Source: Leptolyngbya boryana PCC 6306 | GTDB lineage: Bacteria > Cyanobacteriota > Cyanobacteriia > Leptolyngbyales > Leptolyngbyaceae | Assembly (NCBI RefSeq): GCF_000353285.1 | Contig: NZ_KB731324.1 | Coordinates: 4,978,577-5,042,576 of the forward strand | Reading direction: 5' to 3' | Length of the DNA stretch: 64,000 bases | Translations under genes and position numbers: made by a program | Shown here: positions 9,245 through 19,080 of the stretch, piece after piece | Numbering within the stretch: the first letter of the stretch is position 1 | Layout of the letters: each line of letters starts with the position of its first letter | The notes under the pieces: model-generated | Told to the model about the DNA's origin: nothing | Seen by the model: the letters and a program-made list of their open reading frames with translations, nothing else | Databases searched by the model: none

Positions 9245-10369
9245 ATGACTCCCAATCAAGTTACTCAAAGGAAGATTCGCTATGCTGTTGTCGGCTTGGG
9301 TTGGTTTGCTCAAGCTTCCGCACTTCCCGCTTTTGCTCATGCTGAAAATTCTGAACTCGTAGCTTTGGTTTCAGACGACCCAACAAAGCGAGAAGAAATT
9401 GCTAAACAGTATGGAGTTCAGCATACCTATGCTTATGATCAGTACGAAGACTGCCTAAACAGTGGTGAAGTGGATGCCGTCTATATCGCATTGCCCAATC
9501 ATCTGCACTGTGAGTATACGGTGCGTGCTGCAAATGCAGGCATCCACGTCCTTTGTGAGAAGCCGATGGCAGTGACAGAAGACGAGTGTCAACAAATGAT
9601 TGATGCGTGCGATCGCAATCAAGTCAAGCTGATGATTGCTTACCGTTTGCATCTCGAAGAAGCGAATATGCAGGCAGTCGAAATTCTCAAGTCTGGGCAA
9701 ATTGGCGAACCACGCATCTTTAACTCTGTGTTTACTCAGCAAGTAAATGCGGGAAATATTCGCGTTCAGAAAGCAGTTGGTGGCGGCACGCTAGATGATA
9801 TTGGCATCTACTGTATCAATGCGGCTCGCTATCTCTTTCAGGCAGATCCGATCGAGGTTTTTGCAACAGCAGCTAGTAAAGACGAACCTCGTTTTCGAGA
9901 TGTTGCAGAGATGTCGAGTGCAATTTTGCGTTTCCCAGACGATCAACTCGCTTCGTTTACGGTCAGCTTTGGTGCAGCAAAAACTTCGAGTTATCAAGTG
10001 GTCGGGACAAAAGGCGATTTGCGAGTTGACCCAGGTTATTCAGGGCAAGGTGAGATTAAGCATATTTTGACGATCGACGACAAGACTCAAACTCAAACGT
10101 TTGAAGGTCACGATCAGCTTGCAGCTGAGTTTGTTTACTTCTCAGATTGCATCTTACAGAACAAAGAGCCAGAACCTTCAGGTCAAGAAGGGTTGATTGA
10201 TATTCGGATCATTCAAGCGCTCTATGATTCGATTCAATCCGGTCGCTTTGTTCAGCTTCCCACCATGCAGCGAGAGTCCCGCCCTGGGCTACATCAATCG
10301 ATTCAGCGCCCGCCGCTTGAGAAGCAACCTGAATTGGTCAATGCGGCTGATCCGTCGGGTCAATCTTAA
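9245..10369 (+). CDS. Gfo/Idh/MocA-family NAD(P)-dependent oxidoreductase
   Basis: A 374-residue sugar or polyol dehydrogenase-like enzyme. The N-terminal Rossmann fold has VVGLGWFAQASALPAF, the conserved CEKPMA motif supplies the catalytic Lys, and the C-terminal domain carries GGGTLDDIGIYCINAARYLF, typical of glucose-fructose oxidoreductase relatives. The frame opens upstream at 9125, but homology starts just after the ATG at 9245 (MTPNQVTQRKIRYAVVG), so that start is used. There is no twin-arginine signal, so it is probably cytoplasmic. The substrate cannot be assigned. It is followed by a convergent membrane-protein gene. Confidence 0.85.
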   Translation: MTPNQVTQRKIRYAVVGLGWFAQASALPAFAHAENSELVALVSDDPTKREEIAKQYGVQHTYAYDQYEDCLNSGEVDAVYIALPNHLHCEYTVRAANAGIHVLCEKPMAVTEDECQQMIDACDRNQVKLMIAYRLHLEEANMQAVEILKSGQIGEPRIFNSVFTQQVNAGNIRVQKAVGGGTLDDIGIYCINAARYLFQADPIEVFATAASKDEPRFRDVAEMSSAILRFPDDQLASFTVSFGAAKTSSYQVVGTKGDLRVDPGYSGQGEIKHILTIDDKTQTQTFEGHDQLAAEFVYFSDCILQNKEPEPSGQEGLIDIRIIQALYDSIQSGRFVQLPTMQRESRPGLHQSIQRPPLEKQPELVNAADPSGQS

Positions 10370-10463
10370 TTGCACAGGTTCGGAGTAGGGGGATAAGGAG
10401 CAATCTGAGTTTGGGTTCTCCTCATCTCCCAGAAGATTGACTAGAATTGCTTTTCTCAACCAC

Positions 10464-11873
10464 TCAGCGAATCTGTCTAATTTGCCGAGTTTCCTCTAGA
10501 ATGCCTTCTACATCTTCTTCACTCAATCGCCGTACATAGTTGACTTTGATCTCTTCGAGTAAATCAGTTGCTAGAGACTGAAGCTCTTGCAGCGATCGCT
10601 GATCTTGTAATTCTGTTGCTAGATTTTGACCAAAACTTTTCACGAGTTGACTGATCAATTCACCACCTTTTTTATCTTCTAGTGCCAGCACGATCGCATC
10701 ATAAACCCCGCTTGTGACCTCTGCTACGAGTCTCTCATTGATCTGACGCGGTAGATCCCCTACTAATGGCATTGCTTTCAAGCCTTGATAAGCAGGCGAC
10801 TGGCTGAGAATCATATCAATATTATGTCTCAGCACTGCTTCTAGCTCAGGCTTGATCTTTGGCAAAACATTGTAGACGGTCGTTTTGACTAAATGCGTTG
10901 CAAGCTCTTGAACCTCATCGCGCTGATTGAGATCAATGTAAGGACGATTCACAGATTGGATCAACCAGCGTGAAATCTCACCGCGCGCGATCGCATCTTG
11001 AAAGCGATCGATAACCTGTATGACAACGACTTCTGCCATATCTTCAGAAATGTTCGCGACAAAGCCTTGACTTGCTTGAGTCCGCACCCGCGCAAGGTTA
11101 ACCATCCCGGACTGATCCAACCGAACCACAGTCGGGATCACCCGTAACCATCTGAGAAAAGGCAACAGCAAAAAGATGTCATACCATCGCCATAGCATTG
11201 CATCTAACCAAGACAAACTTTGATAGCGACGGCTGAGATAGAACGTTCGAGCAATGAATTCTAAAGCAAAAATTCCAACAAATGGTGCATCAACGAGCCA
11301 AAACCAATCAACAAATTCGCCATTCTCTCCAATGGGTCGATAGTAGTTCACAGCGATTAAAGGACGAATCTCTTGATTGAAAAACTTCTGTTCTGTGGCT
11401 ACGCCTCGCTGTGCTAGATTTTCCTTGCTCCAAAAGGTTGCAAACGCTTGCTTTGCCGATTCTCCTCGACGCTGACCAAACACATGCTCTCGCATACGAT
11501 TCTTGATTCGTTCAAGCGTGCCGCTTTTATTCGCAACGGCAAAAGGATTCGTGCTCACAAGTTCTGAACTGCGATCGCGCAAATCTTGCAATCGAGTCTG
11601 TACCTGCACACTTTCTAATCCAAACTGTTGAAGTTCTTGCTCTAAAGTGTCTACCGTACTTAGATAGGTTTCCGTATCGCGATGCGGCTCGATTCCCTTT
11701 ATCGGATCGTAGAGGCGGGTGACGGCTGGAAAGTTGCGAAACCAGAAATCCCGCCAAGGAATATACGCAAAGTCAAAGGCAACAAGTCCCAAATTTACAA
11801 GTGTCAACCCTGCCATCGCTCTCTCAAACCAGAGATTTCGACGAGGTGGGAAACGAGAAGGAGACGATCGCAT
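10464..11873 (-). CDS. Conserved membrane protein with a voltage-sensor-like segment
   Basis: The product is 469 residues from the ATG at 11873. The frame stays open to 12125, but the extra 84 residues are Cys-rich and low-complexity and do not look coding. After a basic N-terminus there is a transmembrane helix (about residues 17-40), an extra-membrane coiled-coil-like stretch with DTLEQELQQFGLESVQ, then a second hydrophobic region. Within the latter, FALEFIARTFYLSRR and FLRWLRVIPTVVRL resemble S3/S4 helices of voltage-sensor domains. The C-terminal third is charged and helical. No pore selectivity filter is visible. I do not know a named function. Confidence 0.7.
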   Translation of the reverse strand: MRSSPSRFPPRRNLWFERAMAGLTLVNLGLVAFDFAYIPWRDFWFRNFPAVTRLYDPIKGIEPHRDTETYLSTVDTLEQELQQFGLESVQVQTRLQDLRDRSSELVSTNPFAVANKSGTLERIKNRMREHVFGQRRGESAKQAFATFWSKENLAQRGVATEQKFFNQEIRPLIAVNYYRPIGENGEFVDWFWLVDAPFVGIFALEFIARTFYLSRRYQSLSWLDAMLWRWYDIFLLLPFLRWLRVIPTVVRLDQSGMVNLARVRTQASQGFVANISEDMAEVVVIQVIDRFQDAIARGEISRWLIQSVNRPYIDLNQRDEVQELATHLVKTTVYNVLPKIKPELEAVLRHNIDMILSQSPAYQGLKAMPLVGDLPRQINERLVAEVTSGVYDAIVLALEDKKGGELISQLVKSFGQNLATELQDQRSLQELQSLATDLLEEIKVNYVRRLSEEDVEGILEETRQIRQIR

Positions 11874-12125
11874 AAAATTCCAACCAGCATTCACCTTCTG
11901 AATTTTAAGCGCGATCGCTTCACAATGATAAAGACAGCAACATTTCCGTAAAAATACTCCCGCTGCTATTTCAACTTGGCTGATATTAGGTTTTAGTGTT
12001 GTGGAGACTTCAGCACGTTGAATCCCTTGAAAATCTTGAATAAAGGTAGAGCAACCTGACCTAAACGGCTCTGAGTAGAGATAATCTGTTTCGGTTTCTG
12101 TACATACTTTAGGGGACTTCCCCAT

Positions 12126-12487
12126 AAGAAGCCAGTGTTATTACGGATAATTTATTAGTTCTTCACAGGTGGATTTGAAAAATACGGACGTATCTGACCA
12201 CGTTTTCAGATAGTTCCGGCATTATTCATCACTCTGAAGAATGAAATATAGAGTGAAAATGGCTCAAACCCTCGAAAATTCGTTTTTTCTTTTCGATCAG
12301 CTTAAATCAGTACGGGTATTCGTATTTTCACGGAGATGCGACAGTCTTTACAGACTTGAATATAAAGCTTCAATGAAGTTTTATATTGTTTACGGATCGC
12401 AACGCTGCTTATCGAATATTTAAACCTCCTGAGTTTTAGCCGAAAGGCTTATCCTAGAAAAGGACTGTTGACGCGCGCTTTTTTCAT
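12126..12487. other. Intergenic region upstream of trmFO
   Basis: An AT-rich spacer between divergent genes. It contains a 60-codon open frame (12241-12423, plus) that lacks recognisable motifs and is probably not a gene. A TTGACG element at 12467-12472 lies too close to the trmFO start to act as its -35. I see no convincing RNA gene here. Confidence 0.4.
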
Positions 12488-13858
12488 ATGACTGAACACT
12501 CTCCAATTCACGTTATCGGCGGTGGCTTAGCAGGCACAGAAGCTGCATGGCAAATTGCTCAAGCAGGCGTTCCGGTTGTGCTGCACGAAATGCGCCCGAT
12601 GCGCCAAAGTCCGGCTCATCATTCTGAGCATTTGGCAGAATTGGTGTGCAGCAATTCGTTTGGAGCGCAGGCAACCGATCGCGCTTCGGGACTCTTACAC
12701 GAAGAATTACGGAGATTGGGGTCGATCGTCATTCAGAAAGCCGATGCTCATCAAGTTCCGGCAGGTGGAGCGTTAGCGGTCGATCGCGGAATTTTTAGCC
12801 AAGATCTGACTGAAACACTCTCGGCTCATCCGCTGATCGAATTGCGGCGTGAGGAAATTACGGAGATTCCCAAAAACGGAATCGTGGTGCTGACGACTGG
12901 ACCTTTAACAACCGATGCACTGGCTGAAGATTTGCGCCAATTTACAGGCATGGCGTACATGAGTTTCTTCGATGCCGCCAGTCCGATTGTGGTTGGCGAA
13001 TCGATCGATTTTGAAAGGGCATTTTTGGCATCGCGCTACGATCGCGGCGAAGCTGCTTATCTAAACTGTCCGATGAGTAAAGAGCAATATCTGCACTTTT
13101 GGCAGGAGCTTTGTCAGGCAGAACAGGCAGAATTGAAAGATTTTGAGCGCGAAACGGCGAAGTTTTTTGAGGCATGTTTACCGATCGAGGAAATGGCGCG
13201 TCGAGGTGAAGATACGATGCGCTACGGCCCATTGAAACCTGTGGGATTGTTCGATGCGCGATTAGGTGACTTTCGAGATCCCGAAAATCGAGAAAAACGC
13301 CCGTATGCAGTGGTGCAACTGCGACAAGAAGATAAAGCGGGGCAACTCTGGAACATGGTCGGGTTTCAGACCAATCTGAAATGGGGCGAACAAAAGCGAG
13401 TATTTAAACTAATTCCTGGCTTAGAGAATGCAGAATTCGTTCGCATGGGTGTGATGCACCGCAATACGTTTATCAATTCGCCAGAATTGTTGTTGCCAAC
13501 GTTGCAGTTTAAATCGCGATCGACGTTACTAGCAGCCGGACAAATCAGTGGAACCGAAGGCTATACTGCCGCTTGTGCAGGCGGTTGGCTCGCTGGAACC
13601 AATGCTGCTCGAATTGCGTTAGGGCTTTCTCCTCTAGCCTTGCCCGTGACAACCATGATGGGAGCGTTGTTTGATTTTATTAGTTCTGCTTCTCCCAAGC
13701 ATTTCCAACCGATGCCGCCCAATTTTGGCATCTTACCGGAGCTTCCCAAGAAGATTCGCAACAAGCAAGAGCGATACGGGCAATATCGCGATCGCGCTTT
13801 TGCTGATCTCGATCAGTGGAGCGGAGTTGTGAACAACGTCAGTGCGATCGCAAGCTGA
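12488..13858 (+). CDS. trmFO: Methylenetetrahydrofolate-tRNA-(uracil-5-)-methyltransferase TrmFO
   Basis: This FAD- and folate-dependent enzyme makes 5-methyluridine at position 54 of the tRNA T loop. The 456-residue protein starts with the dinucleotide-binding motif [17 protein letters not shown], followed by the family hallmark LHEMRP and [11 protein letters not shown], which contains the catalytic Cys. The C-terminal motif [14 protein letters not shown], another FAD-contacting region, is intact. Length is normal. The ATG at 12488 sits just before the first beta strand. A strong terminator follows, so it is likely monocistronic. Confidence 0.96.
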   Translation: MTEHSPIHVIGGGLAGTEAAWQIAQAGVPVVLHEMRPMRQSPAHHSEHLAELVCSNSFGAQATDRASGLLHEELRRLGSIVIQKADAHQVPAGGALAVDRGIFSQDLTETLSAHPLIELRREEITEIPKNGIVVLTTGPLTTDALAEDLRQFTGMAYMSFFDAASPIVVGESIDFERAFLASRYDRGEAAYLNCPMSKEQYLHFWQELCQAEQAELKDFERETAKFFEACLPIEEMARRGEDTMRYGPLKPVGLFDARLGDFRDPENREKRPYAVVQLRQEDKAGQLWNMVGFQTNLKWGEQKRVFKLIPGLENAEFVRMGVMHRNTFINSPELLLPTLQFKSRSTLLAAGQISGTEGYTAACAGGWLAGTNAARIALGLSPLALPVTTMMGALFDFISSASPKHFQPMPPNFGILPELPKKIRNKQERYGQYRDRAFADLDQWSGVVNNVSAIAS

Positions 13859-13890
13859 TTACTCTTGTAAATTCAACCTATCACAGTGAA

Positions 13891-13936
13891 AGTGGGGAGT
13901 AGTTCCGTTGGTATCTCCCTACTCCCCACTCTTTTT
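13891..13936 (+). terminator. Intrinsic terminator of trmFO
   Basis: A 12-bp stem (13891-13902 with 13919-13930), 16-nt loop, then a TTTTT run at 13932-13936. It begins 33 bases after the trmFO stop. Confidence 0.88.
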
Positions 13937-13971
13937 GGCATTTATGACTCAAGCCGGATGCAATGCGGTAC

Positions 13972-14008
13972 AAAAAATCCCAGGTACGATCGAACATGTA
14001 CCTGGGAT
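13972..14008 (-). terminator. Intrinsic terminator of secA
   Basis: Read on the minus strand, an 11-bp stem (13998-14008 with 13977-13987) and 10-nt loop run into a run of T (A at 13972-13977 on the plus strand). It starts 19 bases after the secA stop, so trmFO and secA end in back-to-back terminators. Confidence 0.9.
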
Positions 14009-14026
14009 CTTCAGTTTTCAATTCAA

Positions 14027-17000
14027 CTAGACAACTTCAACTTCGACTTGAGGCTGAGGTTGCTGAGGCTGGAATTGGAACAACGAGTAAACCACATCTC
14101 GACGGATGTTGATCATCATTTCCAGGAACAGCTCATATCCTTCGCTCTTGTACTCGATCAACGGGTCTTTCTGACCGTATCCTCGCAATCCGACCGACTC
14201 ACGCAAGCCATCCATTGCTTGGAGGTGTTCACGCCAGAGGGTATCAATTCGATTCAGAATAAAGAACCGCTCTGCCTGACGCATCAATCCAGGCTGCACC
14301 GAATCTACTTCTGCCTCTTTCAAGTCATAAGCAATTCGTGCCTGCTCATGTAAGAATGCCTTCATTTCGCTCAAGGTCATGTCTGCCAAATCTTCTGGCT
14401 GCATGTCCTGAAGCAAGTAAACAAACTCTTGCACCTTGCTGACAAGCTTGTCTAGCTCCCATTCTTCCGGCGGTAGCTCTGGATTGATATAGGCTTCCAC
14501 AATGTCATCCATTGTACGTTCAGCATATTCAATCACTTTCTCTTTCAGGTCTTGCCCTTCAAGAACCCGACGGCGTTCAGCGTAGATAGCACGACGCTGA
14601 TTGTTCATCACTTCGTCATACTCAAAGACTTGCTTCCGAATGTCGTAGTAGTAAGTCTCGACTTTCTTCTGCGCGCCTTCAAGCGATCGCGTAAGCATCT
14701 TCGACTCGATCGGCATATCTTCTTCCACGCGGAAAGCATTCATCATGCCTGCAACGCGATCGCCGCCAAAAATCCGCAGCAAGTTATCTTGCAAACTTAG
14801 GAAGAACTTGGTCGAACCCGGGTCACCTTGCCGTCCTGCCCGTCCTCGCAACTGGTTGTCAATCCGGCGCGATTCATGACGTTCTGTCCCAATGACGTGC
14901 AATCCTCCGAGTTGAACCACTTCTTCGTGTTCGCGATCGGTAAAGGCATCGTACTCGGAGCGAATCAGCTTGTAGACTTCTCGCAGCTTTTGAATCACTA
15001 GATCAGTCGTCGGAGCTTTTTCCGCCGCCGTTGCGATCTTGTCTTCTGCTTCGAGTTCCGGCAAACTACGCTCACCATATTGCTGAACTGCAACATGCAC
15101 TGCATCTTTCAGAGCTTGCTCGGTCTCTGCCGAAAGTTCGACCGGATAGATATCCGATTTGGCTTTCCAAGTTTTGATCTTGGTTGCCAGCCCAAATCCT
15201 TGACCGCCACCGCGCTGATCTTGAGCAAAACCCATGCCCGAAAAATCTTCGTCATCTTCAGGCTCAACAATGCGCGGCATGAAGTACTCACGAATCTTCA
15301 GACGTGCCATATAGTCTGAGTTTCCACCCAGAATGATGTCAGTTCCACGTCCTGCCATGTTGGTCGCGATCGTCACTTTGCCCTTGCGACCTGCTTGAGC
15401 AATGATTTCTGATTCTCGCTCGACGTTCTCAGGTTTCGCGTTCAGCAAGTTATGGGGCACATTCAACTCTTGCAGCAGTTGAGAGAGCAATTCAGATTTC
15501 TCAACGCTGGTCGTTCCGACCAGAACCGGACGACCTGTGCGGTGCATCTCATCACATTCGAGTGCGATCGCGCTCCACTTTCCGGTAATGCCCAAAACAA
15601 ACAGCCCGTTTTCACCTTCTGGCACCCCTTGGCGAATCATCCGGTAAACTTCGTAGCTATTCGTCACGGTGATCATGCCGGGATGTTTTGCCTGCCGCAG
15701 AATTTCTTTGGCTTGCTCTTGGCTTTGGGGTAATCCTGGGCAAAGATTATGGGCAAGACCCTGTTTATCGAGCAGTTGAGACAAATTACTCAACGCTTCC
15801 AAGTTCATCACCCAAATCAAGACGGGGCGACCTTGCTCAGATTTCTCTGCGGCTTCGCGCGTAAAGACGGTTAAATCCCCGGCTTCGGTTTTGTACACCA
15901 CATCTGATAAATCCACCCGACGGCGTTCCCGGTTGGTTGGAATTTGGGTGACTTCTAGCTTGTAAATCTTCTCAAGTTCAGCTTCTTCGGTCTTCGCCGT
16001 TCCGGTCATGCCTGCGAGTTTCGGATACAGCAGGAAGAAGTTTTGATAGGTAATCGTCGCGAGTGTTTGCGTTTCGTTTTGGATGTCCACGCCTTCTTTT
16101 GCTTCGATCGCTTGGTGCAAGCCATCACTCCAGCGCCGACCCGGCATGACGCGACCTGTGAATTCATCGACGATCACGATCTCGCCGCTACGGACGATGT
16201 AGTTCACATCATTGATAAACAGTTCTTTTGCTTTAATCGCATTAAAAACGTAGTGCGCCCAAGGATCATTCGGATCAAAGAGATCCGATACACCGAGCAG
16301 TTTTTCTGCTTCGATAAAGCCTTCATCGGTGAGAAGAATGTTGCGCTGTTTCTCATCAACTTCGTAATGATCATCGCGTTTGAGCGATCGCGCGACATCT
16401 GCCGCCTGCAAATATTTCTCAGTCGGACGTTCAACCTGACCAGAGATGATCAGCGGAGTCCGAGCTTCATCGATCAGCACCGAGTCCACTTCGTCAATCA
16501 CGCAGAAGTTAAAGGGGCGCTGTACAACTTCTTCCATCGAAGTTGCCATGTTATCGCGCAAGTAATCGAAGCCCAATTCGCTGTTGGTGGCGTAGGTGAC
16601 ATCGCAGGCGTAGTTTTTCTGACGTTCCGCCGGAGCCATGTTTTGCTGAATCAGACCCACGCTCAAGCCCAAAAACCGGTGCACCTGCCCCATCCATTCC
16701 GCGTCTCGTTTTGCCAGGTAATCGTTCACCGTGACGACATGAACGCCTTTACCAGAGAGTGCATTCAGGTAAGCTGGCAGCGTCGAAACTAGAGTTTTTC
16801 CTTCACCCGTTTTCATTTCTGCGATTTGTCCATCATGCAGCACCATGCCGCCGATTAACTGCACATCGAAGTGCCGCATCCCCAAAACGCGCTTTCCAGC
16901 TTCCCGCACGACTGCAAAGGCTTCTGGCAGAATATCGTCGAGAATCTGCTTCTCCTCGTCGAGATTTCTTGCCTTGGCGAGTCGCGCTCTAAATTCAGCA

Positions 17001-17128
17001 GTCTTGCCTCTCAGTTCTTCATCTGAAAGTGGCTCAATCTCCTCTTCCAAAAGCTTGATGTCATTAACGAGTGGCTTATATTTTTTGAGCTTACGCGCAT
17101 TGGGATCGCCCAGGATAGATTTAAACAT
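14027..17128 (-). CDS. secA: Preprotein translocase ATPase SecA
   Basis: SecA drives export of unfolded proteins through SecYEG, at plasma and thylakoid membranes in cyanobacteria. The 1033-residue product shows the N-terminal signature [16 protein letters not shown], Walker [11 protein letters not shown] near residue 105, the [19 protein letters not shown] region, the second nucleotide-binding fold [25 protein letters not shown], and the helical scaffold. As in other cyanobacterial SecA proteins, it is longer than E. coli SecA (about 900) because of an insertion of roughly 80 residues near residue 610-690. The C-terminal zinc-binding (SEC-C) motif is absent; the protein ends in a Gln/Pro-rich tail. 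A single gene with its own terminator. Confidence 0.97.
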   Translation of the reverse strand: MFKSILGDPNARKLKKYKPLVNDIKLLEEEIEPLSDEELRGKTAEFRARLAKARNLDEEKQILDDILPEAFAVVREAGKRVLGMRHFDVQLIGGMVLHDGQIAEMKTGEGKTLVSTLPAYLNALSGKGVHVVTVNDYLAKRDAEWMGQVHRFLGLSVGLIQQNMAPAERQKNYACDVTYATNSELGFDYLRDNMATSMEEVVQRPFNFCVIDEVDSVLIDEARTPLIISGQVERPTEKYLQAADVARSLKRDDHYEVDEKQRNILLTDEGFIEAEKLLGVSDLFDPNDPWAHYVFNAIKAKELFINDVNYIVRSGEIVIVDEFTGRVMPGRRWSDGLHQAIEAKEGVDIQNETQTLATITYQNFFLLYPKLAGMTGTAKTEEAELEKIYKLEVTQIPTNRERRRVDLSDVVYKTEAGDLTVFTREAAEKSEQGRPVLIWVMNLEALSNLSQLLDKQGLAHNLCPGLPQSQEQAKEILRQAKHPGMITVTNSYEVYRMIRQGVPEGENGLFVLGITGKWSAIALECDEMHRTGRPVLVGTTSVEKSELLSQLLQELNVPHNLLNAKPENVERESEIIAQAGRKGKVTIATNMAGRGTDIILGGNSDYMARLKIREYFMPRIVEPEDDEDFSGMGFAQDQRGGGQGFGLATKIKTWKAKSDIYPVELSAETEQALKDAVHVAVQQYGERSLPELEAEDKIATAAEKAPTTDLVIQKLREVYKLIRSEYDAFTDREHEEVVQLGGLHVIGTERHESRRIDNQLRGRAGRQGDPGSTKFFLSLQDNLLRIFGGDRVAGMMNAFRVEEDMPIESKMLTRSLEGAQKKVETYYYDIRKQVFEYDEVMNNQRRAIYAERRRVLEGQDLKEKVIEYAERTMDDIVEAYINPELPPEEWELDKLVSKVQEFVYLLQDMQPEDLADMTLSEMKAFLHEQARIAYDLKEAEVDSVQPGLMRQAERFFILNRIDTLWREHLQAMDGLRESVGLRGYGQKDPLIEYKSEGYELFLEMMINIRRDVVYSLFQFQPQQPQPQVEVEVV

Positions 17129-17326
17129 GACGGGGGAAAATCAGAGATCGCTGAATGTGGGTATGGGTTCGTATCGAGACAAGAAACGCATTTTAGCGCT
17201 TCCGGATCGATTCTAATCAAAGGTATTCCAATCCTATCACCCAGAACGAAACCTGAACGGGCAAGGGGATCGGGGGAAAGCCGAACCAGTAGGTATTGTA
17301 ATTCAATTCACTCGATCGACTCGATG

Positions 17327-17869
17327 TTACGGTGCATTTTCCCAGTCAGCGCTGAGCTTGCGGAAATTATATTGATTCGTTCCAGGATGGCAAGTGATGC
17401 AGGTTGAAAGATTGAGCGGTTTTGGGAGTTCGACTTTGGGGTGGAGGACTTTAAAGGCTTTGGATTCATTGACGCGGTAGGGAATGCGTTCATCTTCAAA
17501 GGCTTGACGCGAGAAGGTTCTCAGATATCGCCAGACGAGCGATCGCGTTGGATCGACAAGCGGAGTCAGCGTCGCGCCGTAATGCTGGGAATCTTGCAGC
17601 AAGTCGCGCCAGGTTTGAGTCGGGAAAATCGCAGGTGGAATGCCGATATGACAGGTGGCGCAATTTTGTAAATAAGCATCTTGTGCGAGTTTAAGATTGC
17701 CAGTCACAGCATCGACTGTGCCAATCTCGGCTGGCGCATTGGAGACAGGGGGGGATTCCATTGCTTGAGAAAAACCCCATCCTAAAATCAGACTCCAAAT
17801 CAACAGAATTCCGATTAAAATCACAGGAGATCGTCTGCGAATCCGACGGCGCTTAGGTGAATTTGACAT
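17327..17869 (-). CDS. Membrane-anchored di-haem cytochrome c (DHC-like)
   Basis: A 180-residue protein with an Arg-rich start, one hydrophobic helix (about residues 16-36), and two haem motifs, CATCH near residue 73 and CITCH near 158. The spacing, and Tyr-Gly-Ala-Thr-Leu after the first haem, suggest the dihaem cytochrome c (DHC) group. It is probably exported to the lumen or periplasm as an electron carrier; partner unknown. It lies about 200 bases downstream of the secA start on the same strand (expressed away from it) and divergent from the GNAT gene. A short inverted-repeat-like stretch lies upstream near 17899-17955. Confidence 0.8.
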   Translation of the reverse strand: MSNSPKRRRIRRRSPVILIGILLIWSLILGWGFSQAMESPPVSNAPAEIGTVDAVTGNLKLAQDAYLQNCATCHIGIPPAIFPTQTWRDLLQDSQHYGATLTPLVDPTRSLVWRYLRTFSRQAFEDERIPYRVNESKAFKVLHPKVELPKPLNLSTCITCHPGTNQYNFRKLSADWENAP

Positions 17870-18040
17870 GCGAAGACCTTTACTGCATTGAGTCCGATGA
17901 AAGGGTGACTTAAAACAAGATTAAATTGTTTCTGAGTACTCACCTTTCACAGAATAGTTTTTAAAGTGACAAATTTGTGACTGTTACTTTTTGCCAATTC
18001 CGATACAACAAAGTTTCAACTCAGAATTTAGGACATCAGG

Positions 18041-18508
18041 ATGGATTGCAGTCAGGTTCAGTTTTGCGATCGCAAAACTCAGATCGATCTCCAACAACTT
18101 CAAGAATTATTTCAACTTAGTGCGTTTTGGGCACGCGATCGCAAAGTCGAAGATTTAGCGATCGCCATTAAGCATAGCGACCCGGTGATTTCGGCTTGGG
18201 ATGGCGATCGGTTGATTGGATTTGCCAGGGCGACTTCGGACGGAATTTATCGCGCTACGATTTGGGATGTGGTCGTACATCCGGACTATCAAGGCGCAGG
18301 ATTGGGACGAAAATTAGTCCAGACGGTGCTAAGCCATCCGCAGGTGTCGAACGTAGAACGGCTTTATCTGATGACGACGAATCAGCAGGAATTTTATAAG
18401 CGCATCGGATTTGAGGTGAATCAGACAACAACAATGGTGTATTTCAATCAGCCCTTGTCGTTACCAAGTTCTGCCATTTCGGTTGAGGTCGAATGCGATA
18501 TTGGGTGA
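18041..18508 (+). CDS. GNAT-family N-acetyltransferase (Ycf52-like)
   Basis: A 155-residue acetyltransferase. The acetyl-CoA binding signature VHPDYQGAGLGRKLVQTVL (motif A, Arg/Gln-x-x-Gly-x-Gly/Ala) is followed by a C-terminal strand with TTNQQEFYKRIGFEVN. The order and the WDVVVHP beginning of motif A resemble the Ycf52 group shared by cyanobacteria and plastids; this sub-assignment is tentative. The substrate (amine or protein N-terminus) is unknown. It is convergent with the ChaB-like gene, and a shared terminator hairpin lies between them. Confidence 0.82.
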   Translation: MDCSQVQFCDRKTQIDLQQLQELFQLSAFWARDRKVEDLAIAIKHSDPVISAWDGDRLIGFARATSDGIYRATIWDVVVHPDYQGAGLGRKLVQTVLSHPQVSNVERLYLMTTNQQEFYKRIGFEVNQTTTMVYFNQPLSLPSSAISVEVECDIG

Positions 18509-18524
18509 TTGAATCATTCAAGCC

Positions 18525-18567
18525 AAAAAAATTGCCCAACGGTTAGACTCGATCGTTGGGCAATTTT
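18525..18567. terminator. Bidirectional intrinsic terminator
   Basis: A perfect 14-bp stem (18528-18541 with 18554-18567) with a 12-nt loop, an A run at its left edge and a T run at its right edge. It can terminate both the GNAT gene (plus) and the ChaB-like gene (minus). Confidence 0.85.
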
Positions 18568-18592
18568 CTAGCATCAATTTACAATCCGTAGA

Positions 18593-18994
18593 CTAGCTTG
18601 CGCTACCTTCAACACCTGCGCTGTAAACATTGTCATCGGGATGACCTTTGCGATGCCAGCTTCCATCTTCACCTTTCTCAAAACCTTGCTTGACACTGTT
18701 CCAAGCTACCTGCATCGCAGCCTCACGGCTCAAACCATCACTTTGAGAGTTCTTGAACGCTGCCATAAAGACTTGATCAGCACCGTCCAGTAACTTATCG
18801 GTTACTTCAGAGGGCAAGCTTTCGTTTTGCTCATCAACATCATCTCGCCCTGCTGCCATCTTATCCGCAGTTGATTTCGGTTCAGCAAGTGAGGCTTGAT
18901 CTTCACCGCTACTGACCGTATTCACCTGCTCAAGCTGTTTATCTTCTGCATCGATTTGCGGATTGGCTTGAGTCCGTTCGCTTCCTGTTGGCAT
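18593..18994 (-). CDS. ChaB-family protein
   Basis: A 133-residue protein. The N-terminal half is polar and probably disordered (many Glu, Asp, Ser, Gln). The C-terminal half, about residues 62-118, matches the ChaB fold: LPSEVTDKLLDGADQVFMAAF, then AMQVAWNSVKQGFEKGEDGSWHRK. ChaB in E. coli was named as a cation-transport regulator, but its role is poorly defined; in cyanobacteria similar proteins occur without ChaA, as here. An AGGAG ribosome-binding site lies about 8 bases upstream of the ATG. No partner gene is evident. Confidence 0.8.
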   Translation of the reverse strand: MPTGSERTQANPQIDAEDKQLEQVNTVSSGEDQASLAEPKSTADKMAAGRDDVDEQNESLPSEVTDKLLDGADQVFMAAFKNSQSDGLSREAAMQVAWNSVKQGFEKGEDGSWHRKGHPDDNVYSAGVEGSAS

Positions 18995-19080
18995 ATGAAT
19001 AACTCCTAGAATATTAAATCTGGAACTATCCTAGTCCTGTCCCACCGCTGAGGCATCTTTCAAAAGAAAGCTTCGGTGAT

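Noticed and set aside
12241..12423. 60-codon frame upstream of trmFO
   Set aside because: No motif and no convincing ribosome-binding site; composition looks non-coding.
16043..16792. 249-codon open frame antisense to secA
   Set aside because: It is fully inside the secA gene, lacks a domain, and is explained by codon usage of the opposite strand.
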